This document shows, piece by piece, positions 5,896 to 7,129 of a stretch of 7,129 bases of DNA; positions within the stretch are counted from its first letter, which is position 1; every line of letters begins with the position of its first letter. The DNA comes from Spirochaetota bacterium (GTDB lineage Bacteria > Spirochaetota > Spirochaetia > Treponematales > Rectinemataceae). The notes under the pieces were generated by a model. That model saw only the letters and a program-made list of their open reading frames with translations. It was not told where the DNA came from and made no database searches. Location of the stretch: the NCBI GenBank assembly GCA_029265255.1, contig JAJUJQ010000038.1, positions 1 through 7,129 on the forward strand, written 5' to 3'. A program made the position numbers and the translations under genes.

Positions 5896-7129
5896 TTACT
5901 TCCCTACATACGCAAGGGTCTCTATAGTCTGGTCGTCTCTAGTGACGGTGAAGACGAGCTTCTTTTCGGCTTCCTTCGCGAGAATCTCATAGAATTCCTT
6001 GAGGTCGTCCACACTCTTCCCATTGATCTTGGTGATGATGTCGCCCGTACGCAGCCCCATGCTCGCCGCAGGAGAGCGTGCCAACACATCGACGACTAGC
6101 GCGCCTCGTACCGCACCAGGAATCTGCTTCTGATCCACCGAATCAGACTTCAGGGAGATCACCGTGACGCCGGGAAAGACATTGGCATTGTTCGAGGCCA
6201 CAGCGTTGTTCCTCAGGTCGATCTTCGCACCGATGGTCATCGGGATGCCGCGGCGTATGAGACTGAACGTGGCTGTCGTACCTGGCTTGATGTCGCCCAC
6301 GAGGCGCACGAGATCATCGGTGGTCTGAACTGCCTTACCATTCACTGCGGTGATGAAATCGCCCGGCAGAATACCGGCCTTATCCGCCGGACCACCCAAG
6401 AAGACATGCCCGACAAAGGCACCCTTCTTGCCTTCGAGGCCGAGCTCTTTCGCGCTCGCCTTGTCTTGAGTGATGTTGGACAGGCTCACGCCGAGCCACC
6501 CGTATTTGACCGATCCATTCATGATGAAGTCGTCGATCGCGCCCTTAATATTGTTGATGGGGATCGCGAAGCCAAGGCCAACCGATCCCCCAGTAGGAGA
6601 TGCGATCCATGTATTGAGGCCGACGACTTCTCCTCGGATGTTGACCAGCGCCCCACCAGAATTGCCCTTGTTGATCGCAGCGTCGGTCTGGATAAAGTCG
6701 TTAATGTTCCCGTCAGGACCGCCCGTGCGGCCGAGGGCGCTGATGATGCCTGCCGTCACAGAGGAGACATACCCGAAGGGACTGCCCAGGGCAATGGCCC
6801 AGTCCCCCACCTGGAGTTTCGAGGAGTCACCCAGCTTGGCGATGACGATATCGGTGTCGTTCGTCTCGAATTTTACGAGAGCCACATCTTTTCGGTCATC
6901 CGCCCCGACCAGAGAACCATCAAATTCCCGCCCGTCGCTCAGCTTGACCGTGATCTTGGAAGCGTTGCCCGCCACGTGGTTGTTCGTTAGGACATAGACC
7001 GTCTTGCCGGACCTCCGCACGATGATGCCAGAGCCCAGGCCTTCTTCGGGCTGGAACTGCTCTGGAGAAGGAGTATCGGGGCCAAAGAAGAAATTAAAAG
7101 GAAACTGGGGTGTCTGCTGCTGTTGCTGC
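5896..7129 (-). CDS. HtrA/DegP-family serine protease with two PDZ domains, N-terminus cut by the window edge
   Basis: This is a periplasmic or envelope protein quality-control protease of the DegP/DegQ/DegS family (S1C). The frame runs open off the right edge, giving 410 visible residues. The signal peptide or membrane anchor and the real start are outside; the GTG at 7018-7020 is internal, because GLGSGIIV of the protease fold lies upstream of it. Numbered from the first visible residue, the catalytic triad is His51 in LTNNHVAG, Asp81 in KDVALVKF and Ser157 in NKGNSGGAL. Substrate-pocket elements such as GSPFGYVSSVTAGIIS and GFAIPIN are present. PDZ1 spans about 209-305 (GWLGVSL binding loop, PADKAGILPGDFI) and PDZ2 about 318-408 (PGVTVISL, SPAASMGLRTGDII). 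Two PDZ domains argue for a DegP/DegQ-like rather than DegS-like protein. The visible N-terminal linker starts with five glutamines followed by a Pro/Phe-rich stretch. The gene ends in TAA and is followed by a strong terminator. The exact subtype and symbol (degP, degQ or htrA) are left open. Confidence 0.93.
   Translation of the reverse strand, partial: QQQQQTPQFPFNFFFGPDTPSPEQFQPEEGLGSGIIVRRSGKTVYVLTNNHVAGNASKITVKLSDGREFDGSLVGADDRKDVALVKFETNDTDIVIAKLGDSSKLQVGDWAIALGSPFGYVSSVTAGIISALGRTGGPDGNINDFIQTDAAINKGNSGGALVNIRGEVVGLNTWIASPTGGSVGLGFAIPINNIKGAIDDFIMNGSVKYGWLGVSLSNITQDKASAKELGLEGKKGAFVGHVFLGGPADKAGILPGDFITAVNGKAVQTTDDLVRLVGDIKPGTTATFSLIRRGIPMTIGAKIDLRNNAVASNNANVFPGVTVISLKSDSVDQKQIPGAVRGALVVDVLARSPAASMGLRTGDIITKINGKSVDDLKEFYEILAKEAEKKLVFTVTRDDQTIETLAYVGK
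7114..7128 (-). repeat. Short CAG/CAA glutamine-codon run in the HtrA linker
   Basis: On the minus strand CAG CAA CAG CAG CAG encodes at least five consecutive glutamines at the visible N-terminal end of the protease; the run may extend past the window edge. It lies before the catalytic domain, in the flexible linker that follows the signal or anchor region in this family. Such triplet runs can change length by slippage without disturbing the frame. Confidence 0.6.

Noticed and set aside
7018..7020. GTG at 7020 as the start of the HtrA protease
   Set aside because: The frame is open to the window edge and upstream codons encode GLGSGIIV, part of the protease fold, so this GTG is an internal valine.
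1..7129. A new defence, mobile or biosynthetic system
   Set aside because: Every long frame belongs to a known family, there are no mobile-element marks or repeat arrays, and the only multi-gene unit is the known MrfAB pair.

Overview
The window is ordinary chromosomal DNA, moderately GC-rich and densely coded. It holds four complete genes and two genes cut by the window edges. I see no insertion sequence, phage gene, CRISPR array, tRNA or rRNA, and no non-coding stretch longer than about 95 bases. The organism cannot be fixed from the sequence alone. A plant/cyanobacterial-like GlgC, a YprA/YprB (MrfA/MrfB) pair, a COG2236-like phosphoribosyltransferase and a two-PDZ HtrA protease would fit a GC-rich free-living or gut spirochete, but this is a low-confidence guess.

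Layout, left to right. (1) Bases 1-123, plus strand: the last 40 codons of rlmN, a 23S rRNA adenine-2503 methyltransferase. (2) Bases 201-3866, minus strand: mrfA (a DUF1998 superfamily-2 helicase) followed by mrfB (a DEDD-type exonuclease with a helical C-terminus). This is the order known from Bacillus yprA-yprB, where the pair forms an excision route for mitomycin-type DNA damage. mrfB converges on rlmN. (3) Bases 3867-3929: a 63-base divergent intergenic region with a good sigma-70-type promoter for glgC and a weaker candidate for mrfA overlapping it. (4) Bases 3930-5204, plus strand: glgC, ADP-glucose pyrophosphorylase, the committed step of glycogen synthesis. (5) Bases 5201-5809, minus strand: a purine-type phosphoribosyltransferase whose stop codon shares a CTAG with the glgC stop. 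(6) Bases 5896-7129, minus strand: an HtrA/DegP-family periplasmic serine protease whose N-terminus lies beyond the right edge.

The genes serve separate housekeeping roles: ribosome modification, DNA repair, carbon storage, purine salvage and envelope proteostasis. Only mrfA and mrfB look like a functional unit. The protease and phosphoribosyltransferase genes are co-directional but separated by a strong intrinsic terminator that ends almost on the phosphoribosyltransferase ribosome-binding site, so expression of the latter may involve readthrough or attenuation.

I did not find a new multi-gene system. The observations most worth a second look are the terminator/leader arrangement upstream of the phosphoribosyltransferase, the overlapping divergent promoters between mrfA and glgC (with a possibly leaderless mrfA), and an intact MrfAB pair in what may be a non-Firmicute.
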